A stretch of 37,082 nucleotides of DNA from Clostridium sp. GTDB lineage: Bacteria; Bacillota; Clostridia; Lachnospirales; Lachnospiraceae. This document shows positions 9,047 through 17,581 of the stretch, one piece after another. A program made the position numbers and the translations under genes. The number at the start of each line of letters is the position of its first letter. Within the stretch, counting starts at the first letter, position 1. The notes under the pieces are model-generated. The model was given only the letters and a program-made list of their open reading frames with translations, made no database searches and was not told the DNA's origin. The stretch is from the NCBI GenBank assembly GCA_023664385.1, contig JAMPFU010000031.1:1-37082 (forward strand), read 5' to 3'.

Positions 9047-10816
9047 TTACCACAAAACATAGCCCTCAAATTTCCAGTCCCTGATATCATTATCCGTTTT
9101 TTCATACTCAAAATAACAATAGGTTATGATATATTTCCTGCCACTCTCCGACACAATTTCATACGGCAGTGTGCCATCATCAACGTCATTCGGGTAATCA
9201 CTGTTTATCATGCTCCACACAAGCTCCTTTACATTTATCGTGTCATGGATTGAATTCCCGTTTCCTATATCTTCAATGTCAACCACCATATCTATGTGGT
9301 CTCCCCCAGCACTCATTTCTTCGTAATAATCACCATCGACCCTAAAGCTGCACATATAACTGTATCCTTCTATGGAAACGGCAGCATCAGTTTCCCGCCT
9401 GCGAAAAACCCACTGTCTCCCATCATATGTCTGCTGTCCAAAAAAGCTCTTTATTGCAGTCAGCTCTGCCGCCGTATATTTTTCTTCTAAATATTCCTCA
9501 CCGTATCTGTTCCATTTTAAAACATTGTATATGCTTCTTGCATTTTTAAATTCCTCACTGTTTTTTTGTAAATCAATATCATATGCCGTCTCATAGGAAC
9601 CCATCAAAGCCTCAAACCGTTTTTTCTGTGACAGAAATTCTATTTTTTCCACACTGAAAAATGGTAACATGATACACAGGATATAAACCAAAATGCCAAT
9701 ATAAAGGAAATGCTCATACCCCTCGGCATAGCCGTTCTTTTCCTTTTTAAACAGCTTACGCAACAAGCCGTAAATCGGCTCCCATGCCACATAAATAATC
9801 TGCAATATGATAAATACCACAGCCCAGTAACGGGAAGCTGTAATCCCATAATCATTGATACGAATACCGATTGACCAACATTCAAGAAGGATAAACGGTG
9901 CATAAATATATTTTGCATATTTTATGACAGCCCGGTATATCACGCCCGCCTTCAAATCCTTATATGCATTTGCCGCAAATGGATATGCCGTTGTCCAGAT
10001 AACCGCCCCAATGCAAAACAAACCCGCACAAATGCCAAACACTTCATTTTTCGGCATATAACCCGTAACAAGAATTTTCAGCACATACATGTAAATGATA
10101 ATCATTGCTGCCATCACCATCGGCATCAGCACCCACAGCAAAAGTCCTTTGATAAACCTTGAATTTGTTTCCGTTTTATCCGTCAAACAAATGAGGGCAT
10201 AGGGTGCATACACGATACCCACAAGGAGTATTTCAACATAGGTCACAAACTGCCACTCGTCAACATCGACAATTAAAATATCAAATATTGTCACCAAAAG
10301 AATAAATCCAATGTTAAGCAGGAGCAGAACCGTTCCTACCTTGATGACGCTCACAACAAGATTTACCATATATTTTTCAAATGCCATGCCGCTTAATTTT
10401 ATCAGCCTGTGAAATGCAAGGACAACACATAAAAGAATATACAGCACCATTACCTTATAAAACATGTCCTGTCCCGCTTCCGGGAATATGTCGGTATTGT
10501 TTCCGAGAATGTCAAAGACAACACTGATGATTGCAAATATAATGTAGTGCAGTATCAGCCTTTTTCGGTTGCTTCCATCCTCTGTAAAAATGCTCTCCAC
10601 AAAAAAGCTTCCGACTGCAAACATCATAAGAAAGCCAAATATATAATTAACTGCCCGCTGTGCAGAATCACTGCTTCGTGAATAAAAGTCGCTTGCGTCC
10701 AAAGCGACAAAAAGCACACATGCAAGATTTACACAAATAAGCATTATCATATATCGCTTGATGATGCCTTTAATTGATTCCTTTTGTTTGTCGACCACAA
10801 TTCCCAGCTTACCCAT
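9047..10816 (-). CDS. DUF4153-like multi-spanning membrane protein
   Basis: Protein of 589 residues with about eleven hydrophobic segments between residues 20 and 385, then a soluble C-terminal domain of about 190 residues. The layout and length resemble DUF4153 proteins; the function of that family is not known to me. No transporter signature is recognised. AAGGAG precedes the ATG. It sits inside the nucleoside operon between punA (70 bp upstream) and cdd (10 bp downstream), so it is surely co-expressed with salvage enzymes. A role in nucleoside uptake or sensing is only a contextual guess. Confidence 0.7.
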   Translation of the reverse strand: MGKLGIVVDKQKESIKGIIKRYMIMLICVNLACVLFVALDASDFYSRSSDSAQRAVNYIFGFLMMFAVGSFFVESIFTEDGSNRKRLILHYIIFAIISVVFDILGNNTDIFPEAGQDMFYKVMVLYILLCVVLAFHRLIKLSGMAFEKYMVNLVVSVIKVGTVLLLLNIGFILLVTIFDILIVDVDEWQFVTYVEILLVGIVYAPYALICLTDKTETNSRFIKGLLLWVLMPMVMAAMIIIYMYVLKILVTGYMPKNEVFGICAGLFCIGAVIWTTAYPFAANAYKDLKAGVIYRAVIKYAKYIYAPFILLECWSIGIRINDYGITASRYWAVVFIILQIIYVAWEPIYGLLRKLFKKEKNGYAEGYEHFLYIGILVYILCIMLPFFSVEKIEFLSQKKRFEALMGSYETAYDIDLQKNSEEFKNARSIYNVLKWNRYGEEYLEEKYTAAELTAIKSFFGQQTYDGRQWVFRRRETDAAVSIEGYSYMCSFRVDGDYYEEMSAGGDHIDMVVDIEDIGNGNSIHDTINVKELVWSMINSDYPNDVDDGTLPYEIVSESGRKYIITYCYFEYEKTDNDIRDWKFEGYVLW

Positions 10817-10885
10817 AAAAATTCTCCTTATTTACCTTTACATTTTCATAATCTATCAAATAGTATGTCATTATTGTCACCCCCC

Positions 10886-11743
10886 CTAGTTATACAGGCT
10901 CTCGCAGGCATAATCATCCTCGCCTATCAATCGTATCAGCTCCGTAACAAGCTTTTTAAAATTAGCAGCCGCCTTGTCTGCCGTCTCCTGCACCTCACTA
11001 TGGTTCAGGGGCTTTGGTGAAATTCCTGCTGCCATATTTGTGATACAGGAGATTCCGCAGACATTAAGCCCCATATGTCTTGCCGCCATAGCCTCACATG
11101 CCGTACTCATTCCGACTGCATCGCCGCCAAGGGACCGATACATACGGATTTCGGCAGGCGTCTCATAATTTGGTCCTGTTGTCTGCAAATACACGCCCTG
11201 TTGTATGGAAACAGCCGTATTTCTTGCCGCCTGCTTTATCAGCTCCCGAAGCTTTTTGCCGTACACCTCGCTCATGTCAGGGAACCTCGTACCAAGCTCA
11301 TTTACATTTTCGCCAATCAAAGAGCTTGGAACAAAGCTTGTGATATGGTCTGTTATCATCATCAAATCCCCTGGAACAAAGGACGGATTCATGCCGCCTG
11401 CCGCATTTGTGAGGATAACGGTTTTCGCCCCCATCAGCCCCATCAGTCTCACGGGAAGCACAACGTCCGACATTGGATAACCCTCGTAATAATGTACCCT
11501 GCCTTGCATTGCAACAACAGGCACTTCCTCAACATATCCGAAAATAAATCTTCCTTTATGTCCTGCCACAGTCGATGTGGGAAATCCCTCTATATCTGAA
11601 TAATCTATAGCTGCCTTTATATCCATCTGCTCTGCGTAATCCCCAAGTCCTGACCCAAGCACAAGTGCAGCCTTTGGCTCAAATGCGACCTTACTTTTCA
11701 CTGCCGCAAGACACCGCTGCAATTTTTCATATACCCCATTCAT
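10886..11743 (-). CDS. punA: Purine nucleoside phosphorylase (trimeric class)
   Basis: Phosphorolysis of inosine and guanosine and their deoxy forms. It has 285 residues, the length of the trimeric PNP family. Motifs: LGSGLGDYA at 29-37 (phosphate loop), GRVHYYEGY near 81-89, NAAGGMNPSF near 113-122, TTGPNYETPAE near 188-198, and GMSTACEA and CITNMAAG further on, with the Asn that recognises 6-oxopurines. AGGAGGG precedes the ATG. It starts 14 bp after deoC. Confidence 0.95.
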   Translation of the reverse strand: MNGVYEKLQRCLAAVKSKVAFEPKAALVLGSGLGDYAEQMDIKAAIDYSDIEGFPTSTVAGHKGRFIFGYVEEVPVVAMQGRVHYYEGYPMSDVVLPVRLMGLMGAKTVILTNAAGGMNPSFVPGDLMMITDHITSFVPSSLIGENVNELGTRFPDMSEVYGKKLRELIKQAARNTAVSIQQGVYLQTTGPNYETPAEIRMYRSLGGDAVGMSTACEAMAARHMGLNVCGISCITNMAAGISPKPLNHSEVQETADKAAANFKKLVTELIRLIGEDDYACESLYN

Positions 11744-11757
11744 ATCAATACCCTCCT

Positions 11758-12399
11758 TTATTTGTTCATCATATCTACGGCTGAGCTTGTTCCAAGCCTG
11801 TCGCAGCCTGCGGCGAGAAATGCCTCCATATCCTCCACAGACCTGATTCCGCCTGCCGCCTTAATTTTAACGCCGTCCCCTATATTTTCCTTAAAAAGTA
11901 TGACATCCTCCATTGTTGCCCCGCCTGTACCAAAACCAGTTGACGTTTTTATATAATCTGCTCCTGCATTTGTCACTGCATGACACATGGCTATTTTTTC
12001 TTCCTCCGTAAGATAGCAGGTTTCTATTATTACCTTTAAAATTTTATTCCCTGCAGCCTTTTTCAGTGCCCGTATTTCATGTTCTACAGCTTCATAATTT
12101 CCGTTTTTTACATCAGAAATATTGACTACCATGTCAAGCTCCGAGGCACCGTCAATAATTGCCTGTTCTGCCTCTGCTATCTTTGCTTCGGTAACGGAGT
12201 AGCCAAGTGGAAATCCGATTACGGTGCAGATGTTAAGCTTATCCTTGTATGTGTCATGTATACGTTTTATATAGCAGGGCGGCACACATACGGACGCCGT
12301 TTTATATTCAATTGCCTCGTCACACAGCTTTTTTATGTCATTCCATGTTGCATAGGGTTTCAGCTGGGTGTGGTCAACGTGAGAAAGTATATGCTTCAA
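11758..12399 (-). CDS. deoC: Deoxyribose-phosphate aldolase
   Basis: Cleaves 2-deoxyribose 5-phosphate to glyceraldehyde 3-phosphate and acetaldehyde, the final step of deoxynucleoside use. It has 213 residues of the TIM-barrel family. The Schiff-base lysine is in IKTSTGFGTGG near 150-160 and the second active-site lysine in KAAGGIR near 178-184. The reading starts at TTG, preceded by AAGGAGG about 8 bp upstream; no ATG is better placed. It is the first gene of the salvage operon. Confidence 0.94.
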   Translation of the reverse strand: MKHILSHVDHTQLKPYATWNDIKKLCDEAIEYKTASVCVPPCYIKRIHDTYKDKLNICTVIGFPLGYSVTEAKIAEAEQAIIDGASELDMVVNISDVKNGNYEAVEHEIRALKKAAGNKILKVIIETCYLTEEEKIAMCHAVTNAGADYIKTSTGFGTGGATMEDVILFKENIGDGVKIKAAGGIRSVEDMEAFLAAGCDRLGTSSAVDMMNK

Positions 12400-12428
12400 T
12401 GTAAGTCCTCCTTAATATATATCTTAAT

Positions 12429-12574
12429 GTACCATAAGTCCACAATACAGTTCATTGCTTCCGTGTATATTTTACCATAAGTCAAATTTTATATAAAGCA
12501 GAATATCATTTCCGTTGAAATCCCAATTTCTTTGTGATATTATACCTTAGTATTGCATTAGTGCTTTACCATAA
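12429..12574. promoter_or_regulatory. Three repeated T(T/G)TACCATAA boxes in the divergent control region
   Basis: TGTACCATAA at 12429-12438 and TTTACCATAA at 12471-12480 lie upstream of deoC; the first two extend to ACCATAAGTC and are 42 bp apart, four helical turns. A third TTTACCATAA lies at 12565-12574 in the leader of the ABC transporter. Regularly spaced direct repeats between divergent operons are typical of operators. The regulator is unknown and none is encoded nearby. Confidence 0.5.
12515..12543 (+). promoter_or_regulatory. Sigma-70-type promoter of the amino acid ABC operon
   Basis: TTGAAA at 12515-12520, a 17-bp spacer and TATTAT at 12538-12543. Transcription would begin near 12550 and give a 5' leader of about 130 nt. 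Confidence 0.65.
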
Positions 12575-12578
12575 TAAA

Positions 12579-12664
12579 GGTTGCGCCAGCCCAAGGCTGC
12601 CGATTTACAAATCAAATCGGAACATATGCCGAAGAAAAGCCTGAAACGGCTGGCATTTATAACC
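12579..12664 (+). ncRNA. Folded 5' leader, possible unassigned cis-regulatory RNA
   Basis: Nested perfect complementary segments build a compact structure. GGTT (12579) pairs with AACC (12661-12664), GCCAGCC (12585-12591) with GGCTGGC (12648-12654), AGGCT (12594-12598) with AGCCT (12638-12642), and CCGATTT (12600-12606) with AAATCGG (12614-12620). A 17-nt purine-rich single-stranded segment, 12621-12637, lies inside. The structure ends just before the AAGGGAG ribosome binding site. I do not recognise it as T-box, SAM, lysine, glycine, TPP or c-di-GMP. A ligand-sensing role is inference. Confidence 0.45.
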
Positions 12665-12678
12665 GAAGGGAGAAAAAA

Positions 12679-13470
12679 ATGAAATTAAAGAAAAAAATTT
12701 TAAGCGGTCTTCTTGTGCTTGGTCTTGTGGCAGCAGCTTTCACAGGCTGTGGCAAAAAGGACGATGCAGGAAAAACATTTACTGTCGGATTTGACGCAGA
12801 GTACCCGCCATATGGCTACATGGACGATAACGGCGATTACACAGGCTTTGACCTTGAGCTTGCCGAGGAGGTTTGCAAGCTGAAGGGCTGGACGCTGAAA
12901 AAACAGCCTATCGCTTGGGACAGCAAGGATGCTGAGCTTAACTCAGGCACGATTGACTGTATCTGGAACGGCTTTACAATGAATGGTCGTGAAAATGATT
13001 ACGAATGGTCTGTGCCTTATGTTGATAACAGTCAGGTTATCGTTGTAAAGGAAAGTGCGGGCATCACAAAATTTGGGGACCTTGCAGGAAAGAGGGTCGG
13101 CGTTCAGGCTGCCTCTGCCGCTCTTGACGTTTTATCGGACGAGGAGGGTCAGAAAGCTCTCGCTGACACATTCGGTGCACTTCAGGAGTTTGGAGATTAC
13201 AACACAGCCTTTGCAGAATTAGAAGCAGGCTCTATTGATGCGCTTGCAATGGATATCGGCGTTGCCCAGTATCAGATTGAGAGCCGCGGAGGCGGATATA
13301 TTATCCTTGACGAGCATCTTAATGCAGAGCAGTACGGCATCGGCTTTAAGCTTGGCAATACAGAGCTTAGGGACGAGGTAAATGCAGCACTCAAGGAGCT
13401 TAAAGCAAACGGCAAGTTTGATGAGCTTGCAAAGAAATACGGCTTAGAGGATATGACTTGTCTCGAGTAA
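12679..13470 (+). CDS. Amino acid ABC transporter, substrate-binding lipoprotein
   Basis: Family 3 solute-binding protein of 263 residues. A signal peptide ends in a lipobox (AAFTGC, Cys at residue 24), so it is anchored outside the membrane. The mature part carries VGFDAEYPPYGY and GFDLELAEEVCKLKGW, conserved in polar amino acid binders, and an Asp near 156-160 region typical of ligand carboxylate/amine binding. It opens a three-gene operon with its permease and ATPase. Which amino acid is bound (for example cystine, glutamine or arginine) cannot be told from sequence alone. Confidence 0.92.
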   Translation: MKLKKKILSGLLVLGLVAAAFTGCGKKDDAGKTFTVGFDAEYPPYGYMDDNGDYTGFDLELAEEVCKLKGWTLKKQPIAWDSKDAELNSGTIDCIWNGFTMNGRENDYEWSVPYVDNSQVIVVKESAGITKFGDLAGKRVGVQAASAALDVLSDEEGQKALADTFGALQEFGDYNTAFAELEAGSIDALAMDIGVAQYQIESRGGGYIILDEHLNAEQYGIGFKLGNTELRDEVNAALKELKANGKFDELAKKYGLEDMTCLE

Positions 13471-13510
13471 CCTGCAGCATAATAATGTTGTGAAATTTTA
13501 GGAGCGATAT

Positions 13511-14161
13511 ATGAGTTTTTCAGTGATGCTTGAACAACTCGCAAACGGTATGTTAAAGAGCATGGGGATTTTCTTTCTTACCCTGCTCTTTTCCCTGCCG
13601 TTTGGACTTGTAGTTGCTTTCGGCAGGATGTCAAAAAATAAAATACTGAGTGGAATTACAAGCCTTTTTATTTCAATTCTTCGAGGAACGCCCCTTATGC
13701 TTCAATTGCTTGTCGTTTATTTTGGTCCATATTATTTGTTCAGATTGCCTTTAAGCGATAGCTGGCGTTTTCCTGCAATTATAATCGGCTTTTCAATAAA
13801 CTATGCCGCTTATTTTGCGGAAATATACCGTTCAGGCATCGAGGCAATTCCAAAAGGGCAATATGAAGCAGCCCAAATACTTGGCTACAGCAAAATGCAG
13901 ACATTTAGAAAAATTATTCTGCCACAGGTAATAAAGATTATATTGCCGTCAGTTACTAACGAGATTATTACCTTGGTTAAGGACACGTCTTTGGCATTTT
14001 CTATTTCCTATGCTGAAATGTTCAGCACTGCAAAGATGATTGCTGCAAAGAGTACAACCTTTATGCCGTTTGTGGTTGCAGCCGTATTCTATTACATATT
14101 TAATCTGCTTGTTGCATTTGTTATGAGAAAATGCGAGAAGAAGCTTAACTATTACAGTTAG
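13511..14161 (+). CDS. Amino acid ABC transporter permease
   Basis: HisM/GlnP-type inner-membrane permease of 216 residues with about five hydrophobic segments. The EAA loop that docks on the ATPase is visible as [18 protein letters not shown] near 117-134, followed by LPQ. GGAG lies 8 bp before the ATG. The gene follows the binding protein by 40 bp and precedes the ATPase by 10 bp. Only one permease gene is present, so the channel is probably a homodimer. Confidence 0.93.
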   Translation: MSFSVMLEQLANGMLKSMGIFFLTLLFSLPFGLVVAFGRMSKNKILSGITSLFISILRGTPLMLQLLVVYFGPYYLFRLPLSDSWRFPAIIIGFSINYAAYFAEIYRSGIEAIPKGQYEAAQILGYSKMQTFRKIILPQVIKIILPSVTNEIITLVKDTSLAFSISYAEMFSTAKMIAAKSTTFMPFVVAAVFYYIFNLLVAFVMRKCEKKLNYYS

Positions 14162-14171
14162 GAGGGTCATC

Positions 14172-14930
14172 ATGGTCTATCTTGAAATGAACGATATAAA
14201 AAAATCCTTCGGCGAGCTTGAGGTATTGAAGGGGATTTCACTGAAAGTAAATGAGGGCGAGGTTGTTTCCATTATCGGACCTTCAGGTTCAGGCAAATCC
14301 ACCCTGCTCCGCATAGCGACACTGCTTGAAACCATGGACCACGGCGACCTTTCTTACCTTGGTCAAAAGGCGGTACACTTGATAAATGGCGAGTCCGTAT
14401 ATGAAAAGCCCGCAAAGCTTACACAGATAAAAAAGAATTTTGGACTTGTATTTCAGAATTTTAATTTATTTCCACACAAAAGCGTGATGCAGAATATTAT
14501 TGATGCGCCTATCCATGTTCAGAAAAGAAACAAAAAAGAGGTTGTGGAGGAAGCAAAAGGACTTTTGGAGAAAATGGGACTTGCTGACAAGGCAGACTAT
14601 TATCCATGTCAGCTCTCAGGCGGTCAGCAGCAGCGTGTTGCCATAGCAAGAGCCCTTGCATTAAATCCAAAGGTGCTTTTCTTTGACGAGCCGACCTCTG
14701 CACTGGACCCTGAGCTTACAGGCGAGGTTTTAAAGGTTATCAAGTCACTTGCAGAGCTTAAAATGACAATGGTTATCGTTACCCATGAGATGAGCTTCGC
14801 AAAAAACATTTCAGACAGAGTGATTTTTATGGACAATGGCGTTATCGCCGTCGAGGGCAAGCCTGAGGACGTATTTAATTCTGACAATACACGCATGCAG
14901 GAGTTCCTTGGAAAGCTGAAGCATGAGTAA
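14172..14930 (+). CDS. Amino acid ABC transporter, ATP-binding protein
   Basis: GlnQ-type ATPase of 252 residues that drives uptake through the preceding permease. Walker A is GPSGSGKST near 36-44, the signature [15 protein letters not shown] near 144-158, Walker [15 protein letters not shown] near 165-178 and the switch His in VTHEM near 199-203. GGAGGG precedes the ATG. It ends 9 bp before the convergent sfsA, which leaves no room for a separate terminator. Confidence 0.95.
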   Translation: MVYLEMNDIKKSFGELEVLKGISLKVNEGEVVSIIGPSGSGKSTLLRIATLLETMDHGDLSYLGQKAVHLINGESVYEKPAKLTQIKKNFGLVFQNFNLFPHKSVMQNIIDAPIHVQKRNKKEVVEEAKGLLEKMGLADKADYYPCQLSGGQQQRVAIARALALNPKVLFFDEPTSALDPELTGEVLKVIKSLAELKMTMVIVTHEMSFAKNISDRVIFMDNGVIAVEGKPEDVFNSDNTRMQEFLGKLKHE

Positions 14931-14939
14931 ATACTTGTG

Positions 14940-15635
14940 CTACAGCCTTACTTCAACATACTTATCCAACTCCATATAATCTGTTCCTGCCCTACAGTCC
15001 ACTGCAAGCACATGAACGCCCTTGTCTGCTGCCTCCCGCAGCACCTTTCCAAAATCAGGATGCGTTTTTTCGTTCGGAGAAAATGCATACATTTCCTTCA
15101 TCTGGATAACAAAAAGTATGTATGCCTCGTAGCCCTCATCCATACATGCAGAAAGCTCCCTAATATGCTTAACGCCTCTTTCCGTCGGTGCATCGGGGAA
15201 CAATGCCAATCCGTCTTCCTCAAGCGTCACTCCCTTGACCTCAAGAAACGCTTTTTTCTCCCCATCCTCAATGTAAAAATCAAATCTTGATTTGTTGTAT
15301 GTATATTCATGCCTGATTAATGCCTGTTTTGAAAAAAGATTGCCCTTTCGCAGCCATTCTTCCACTGCATAATTTGGCGCTTGGGAATCCATATTGATAA
15401 ACAGCGGCGTTTTGCCCTCCCGCGCCTTTTCCACTGCAATTAAATCATATGCCGTCTTTCGGTTCGGGTTATCGGATTTTTCAAGATACACAATTGCATT
15501 TGGCAAAAGAAGCTCCCTGCATCTTCCCGTGTTTTTTACATGAACCTTCTCTATTTTGCCTTCTATTTCCACATAAGCGATAAATCTGTTTGGTCTATCT
15601 ATAAATGTTCCCTTTACTATATTTTTATATTTCAT
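14940..15635 (-). CDS. sfsA: SfsA family protein (DNA/RNA nuclease SfsA)
   Basis: The protein has 231 residues, the typical SfsA length. Conserved stretches: FIDRPNRFIAYVEI at 11-24, HVKNTGRCRELL at 33-44 and a restriction-endonuclease-like core DFYIEDGEKKAFLEVKGVTL near 119-138, with Asp, Glu and Lys in nuclease-like order (D-x(n)-ExK). E. coli SfsA was first linked to maltose gene expression and binds DNA; family members have been assigned nuclease activity. It follows trpF by 15 bp and was probably transcribed with it. Confidence 0.93.
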   Translation of the reverse strand: MKYKNIVKGTFIDRPNRFIAYVEIEGKIEKVHVKNTGRCRELLLPNAIVYLEKSDNPNRKTAYDLIAVEKAREGKTPLFINMDSQAPNYAVEEWLRKGNLFSKQALIRHEYTYNKSRFDFYIEDGEKKAFLEVKGVTLEEDGLALFPDAPTERGVKHIRELSACMDEGYEAYILFVIQMKEMYAFSPNEKTHPDFGKVLREAADKGVHVLAVDCRAGTDYMELDKYVEVRL

Positions 15636-15650
15636 TTATCACCTTTCTTT

Positions 15651-16277
15651 TCACTTACCTGCCGCTCTGACTGACGCAACAAAACGTTCAATTTTCTTTG
15701 GGTCTTTGCCCTGCCTGTCTTCATATTCAACGCCTGATGAAACGTCCACGCCGTCAGGATTTACATATTCTAACGCAGCAGCCACATTACTGTCATCAAG
15801 ACCTCCTGCAAGCAGAAACAGCTTTCCGTCACGGGGTATTTCCTTTAACAAATTCCAGTCAAAGGTTTTTCCACTTCCAGGCTCATGGGCATCAAAAACG
15901 TAGCCTGCTATCTGCGGACATTTCCCATATGCCTCATATTTGTCCATATCGCTTATGTTAAATGCCTTTAATATGGGAATGTGTCCTTCCTTTATAATGT
16001 CCTCACCAAGCTCACCATGTATCTGAACATAGTCAAAGCCCGCCTGTCTGGCAAGCCTCACCTGCTCTAAGGTTGGCGACACCATAACGGCAACCGCCTT
16101 TATATCGTCAGAAAGTGCCTTAATTATTTTTGCAGCAGTCTCCACGCCTGTATTACGTCTGCTTTTTTCATAAAACATGACAATGCCTGCAAAATCAACC
16201 TTATTTTTGTTCAGGTACTCCGCTTCCAAGGCATCCGTCAAGCCGCATATTTTAATTTTATAGCTTCCTTCTGACAT
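15651..16277 (-). CDS. trpF: Phosphoribosylanthranilate isomerase
   Basis: Third step of tryptophan synthesis, an Amadori rearrangement of PRA to CdRP. It has 208 residues of a TIM barrel. The catalytic Cys is in KICGLTD at residues 9-15, the catalytic Asp in GYVFDAHEPGSGKTF near 120-134, and LAGGLDDSNV and GVDVSSGVE near the C-terminus form the phosphate site. No other trp gene lies within this window, so it is an isolated copy. GGAG precedes the ATG. A 141-bp palindrome lies just upstream. Confidence 0.93.
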   Translation of the reverse strand: MSEGSYKIKICGLTDALEAEYLNKNKVDFAGIVMFYEKSRRNTGVETAAKIIKALSDDIKAVAVMVSPTLEQVRLARQAGFDYVQIHGELGEDIIKEGHIPILKAFNISDMDKYEAYGKCPQIAGYVFDAHEPGSGKTFDWNLLKEIPRDGKLFLLAGGLDDSNVAAALEYVNPDGVDVSSGVEYEDRQGKDPKKIERFVASVRAAGK

Positions 16278-16319
16278 AAATTTCGCTCCTATCCTTTCAT
16301 CATTATCTGCCCGTTAGGT

Positions 16320-16460
16320 AATTGCGAAACTAACATTTTATTAATATATGTTGTCGAAAATATACAAATTCAACTCAGGGCACGCTTGCGCTTAACGCCC
16401 TGCCTATGAACTTGTATATTTTCTCCAACTTACGTTATTATAAAGCAGAGTTTCGCAATT
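16320..16460. repeat. 141-bp imperfect palindrome (MITE-like)
   Basis: AATTGCGAAACT at 16320-16331 is exactly complementary to AGTTTCGCAATT at 16449-16460. Inside, GAAAATATACAA pairs with TTGTATATTTTC and CAGGGC with GCCCTG around a short GC-rich centre. Arms match over most of their 65-70 bases. It begins 5 bp beyond the stop of the LRR lipoprotein gene and 42 bp before the trpF start. It has no coding capacity and no T-run, and its sequence differs from the repeat at 20831-21214. Confidence 0.8.
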
Positions 16461-16465
16461 GTCTA

Positions 16466-17569
16466 TTATCTGCCTGTAACTGACACCGCAGCATCACATT
16501 CCAGTTTTTCAAGCTCAGGACAATTGCTTACATCTAAGGCTGTCAGCATATTACCATTACATACAAGGCTATAAAGCTTTGTACATTTGCTTACATCCAA
16601 CGTACTAATCTGATTATTATAGCATTCCAATATAGTCAGGTCAGGACAAAACACCACATCTAATGTATCAATCTGATTATCATAGCAGTGCAGCCTGTCA
16701 AGCTTTGTACAATTGCTTACATCCAATGCGTCAATTTGATTATTACAACAGTCTAAATCAGTCAATAGATTACAGCCGCTTAAATCAAGCTCCTTTATAT
16801 TATTATTTCCACAGTAAAACTCTCTCAATTTAGCACACATCGTCACATCCAATGCTTCCAGCAAATTATCATAGCATGCAAACAAGTAGAGATTTGGACA
16901 GTTACTGACATCTAACGAGTTAATCTGATTTTCCTGACAATAGAACCATGTCAGATTTGGACAATTACCAACATCAAGACTGGTAAGCTTGTTATTGGCA
17001 CATGCCAAATCAGATAATTTCGTACAGTCGCTTATATCAAGATTTTCAAGTTGATTGTTGGAGCAATATAATTCATACATTGTCCTACAATTGCTCACAT
17101 CAAGGCTTACAAGCTGGTTATTTCCACAAAAAAGTGCTTCAAGGGCATAACAATCGCTGACATCAAGCTCTATCATTGAATTATCCCTGCAATAAAAATC
17201 CACCAAAGCAGTCAAGCCGTTACAGGAAATTGTCCCGCTTAAATTTTTCTCGCTCCATGCAATTGATATCAATCTTCCTGCGCGCCAAGTATACTGCTCC
17301 TCATCGTATATGTCCTCCGATACATCAGCCCCAAGCGCCTTTTGCTCCGCAATCAGCCTCTGCAAGATTTCCACATCTGTCTCGTGAGAACCCTCCGTTG
17401 TCTCCGGCACTACTAATGCAGTATCCGTATTTTCCTCCTCGACCTCCAACACCTGTCCATCGGTATTTCCTTCCGTATCCGTATTTCCAGTGTTTCCACA
17501 GCCTGTCAGCAGTCCAAACACAAGAAGCCCTGACAGCAGCTTTGCACTGATTTTCTTTAATTTCTTCAT
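16466..17569 (-). CDS. Leucine-rich-repeat lipoprotein
   Basis: Protein of 367 residues. A signal peptide ends in a lipobox (FGLLTGC, Cys at residue 24), so it is a surface lipoprotein. A low-complexity acidic linker (Asn, Thr, Asp, Glu) spans about 25-60. From about residue 105 to 360 there are some 11-12 repeats of about 21 residues with the pattern LDVSNCxxLxxLxCxxNxIxx. The near-invariant Cys and Asn in each unit make a very regular solenoid. Such proteins usually bind other proteins or glycans; no specific partner can be named. It ends an apparent operon and its stop is followed at once by a palindrome. Confidence 0.9.
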   Translation of the reverse strand: MKKLKKISAKLLSGLLVFGLLTGCGNTGNTDTEGNTDGQVLEVEEENTDTALVVPETTEGSHETDVEILQRLIAEQKALGADVSEDIYDEEQYTWRAGRLISIAWSEKNLSGTISCNGLTALVDFYCRDNSMIELDVSDCYALEALFCGNNQLVSLDVSNCRTMYELYCSNNQLENLDISDCTKLSDLACANNKLTSLDVGNCPNLTWFYCQENQINSLDVSNCPNLYLFACYDNLLEALDVTMCAKLREFYCGNNNIKELDLSGCNLLTDLDCCNNQIDALDVSNCTKLDRLHCYDNQIDTLDVVFCPDLTILECYNNQISTLDVSKCTKLYSLVCNGNMLTALDVSNCPELEKLECDAAVSVTGR

Positions 17570-17581
17570 TCGGCTTTTCTC

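Noticed and set aside
9037-9111. N-terminal extension of cytidine deaminase
   Set aside because: The extension overlaps the preceding gene, lacks a ribosome site and is not part of the family; AGGAGG marks the internal ATG.
12579-12664. T-box or SAM riboswitch
   Set aside because: No T-box TGGN bulge/antiterminator and no SAM-I core sequences were found.
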